Below, one piece after another: positions 63,460 to 64,000 of a stretch of 64,000 nt of DNA. How positions within the stretch are numbered: the stretch's first letter is position 1; each line of letters begins with the position of its first letter. Below the pieces are notes generated by a model that had not been told where the DNA came from, ran no database searches, and worked only from the letters and a program-made list of their open reading frames with translations. A program made the position numbers and the translations under genes. Where the stretch lies: positions 186,001-250,000 of the forward strand of contig JAPQWV010000687.1 in the NCBI GenBank assembly GCA_027422505.1, written 5' to 3'. Source of the DNA: Craterostigma plantagineum. Lineage: Eukaryota; Streptophyta; Magnoliopsida; Lamiales; Linderniaceae.

Positions 63460-64000
63460 TAGTTTTTTTCGAAACGATAGCTTGCATTAATAACAAAGAT
63501 ACGGGCTAAATAGCCGAGGGGGTCCCACCGGTACATTGTTAACCGGGAGAACAAAGGCTCACGTAGGAGCAGCACACAACCCCACAAAGGGGAAAAACAC
63601 TCCCAAAAAGGAAGAAAACAGTCCACAAGGGACAAACACCAACAGAAAACAAACCCATTATCTAAAAACCGAAGATCTAAAGAACTTATAACAGAAAAAG
63701 CTATTAAGCTAATTCTATGATACTCTTCACTTTCTTCGGTCGTCGACTTTTGGATTTTGTCTACATCGGACTGAGGGCTCCAACAAAGAAGAAAAACTCC
63801 CGATCCGTGGATCGGAAGACCCGAGCTCCCAACGGGAGTCCCGTGGGAGAACGTCGGCGGGGTGTCAGAGGCAGAACTGGTGAAGACGGCAGAGTCGATG
63901 GGGGTGGCAGCAGCAGAGTCGATGGGGGTGGCAGCGGCGACCGCAGGCGGCAGAGGTAGCGGCAGAGGCGATGGAGGTGGCTGCAGCGGCCGCGGACGGC
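63460..64000 (-). mobile_element. LINE-like 3' end, minus strand, running off the window
   Basis: On the minus strand the sequence ends GTTATTAATGCAAGCTATCG then TTTCG and a short A-tail (63469-63463). This is preceded by T/G-rich text with GTTTGTCCCTTGTGG, CCCCTTTGTGGGG and CCGGTTAACAATGTACCGG, a style typical of 3' ends of plant non-LTR retrotransposons. Further in, 63770-64000 is GC-rich with GTCGATGGGGGTGGCAGC repeats (two copies near 63895-63935). No reverse transcriptase is visible within the window. If the 63338 exon is real, this element sits in its first intron. Confidence 0.5.

Overview
The window looks like nuclear DNA of a flowering plant, very probably a eudicot. It is AT-rich, has intron-bearing genes with clean GT-AG junctions, and most of it is layered transposable elements. 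The species cannot be named from the sequence. Three genes are intact or nearly so, all on the minus strand: an NPF/PTR-family transporter of the NPF2 type (1944-4625, 4 exons, 585 aa), a plastid isochorismate synthase (51596-54836, 8 exons, 561 aa) and an unnamed basic Ser/Lys-rich plant protein (57444-59115, 4 exons, 388 aa). A possible first exon of another gene lies at 63338-63418 on the plus strand. They are separate plant loci; nothing resembles an operon.

Left part (1-8242): small Helitron copies, the NPF gene, a 672-bp hAT-type MITE with an 8-bp target duplication, and two adjacent Tourist-like MITEs. From 8243 to 17346 lies a 9.1-kb Mutator-like element (MULE). Its terminal inverted repeats are degenerate and it is flanked by an 11-bp direct repeat, CCTTTATATAA. 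It appears to have landed inside an older small Helitron. It carries two decayed genes, a plant-mobile-domain protein and a MuDR-type transposase. It was itself hit by a Cassandra-type solo LTR with a 5S-like domain and by a hAT MITE.

Middle part (17.4-40.7 kb): a stray copy of the last exon of isochorismate synthase beside another gene-like fragment; a broken Ty1/copia element joined to a Ty3/gypsy fragment; a second decayed gypsy element (gag, protease, RT, RNase H, integrase) with LTR-like blocks; then a 9.1-kb hAT element (31652-40733). The hAT transposase is split by a 6.1-kb LTR element that has LTRs and a tRNA-Met-type primer site but no recognisable pol gene.

Right part (40.8-64 kb): four head-to-tail copies of a 2.24-kb unit (40807-49760). 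Each holds a complete 1.62-kb non-autonomous Helitron plus about 617 bp of DNA beyond its 3' end. The repeat junction falls within about 2 nt of the Helitron 5' end, which is the pattern expected from rolling-circle replication that ran past its terminator. This is the most unusual structure in the window. After it come another small Helitron, the isochorismate synthase gene, the unnamed gene, a Tourist-like MITE, a hAT MITE and the A-tailed end of a LINE-like element.
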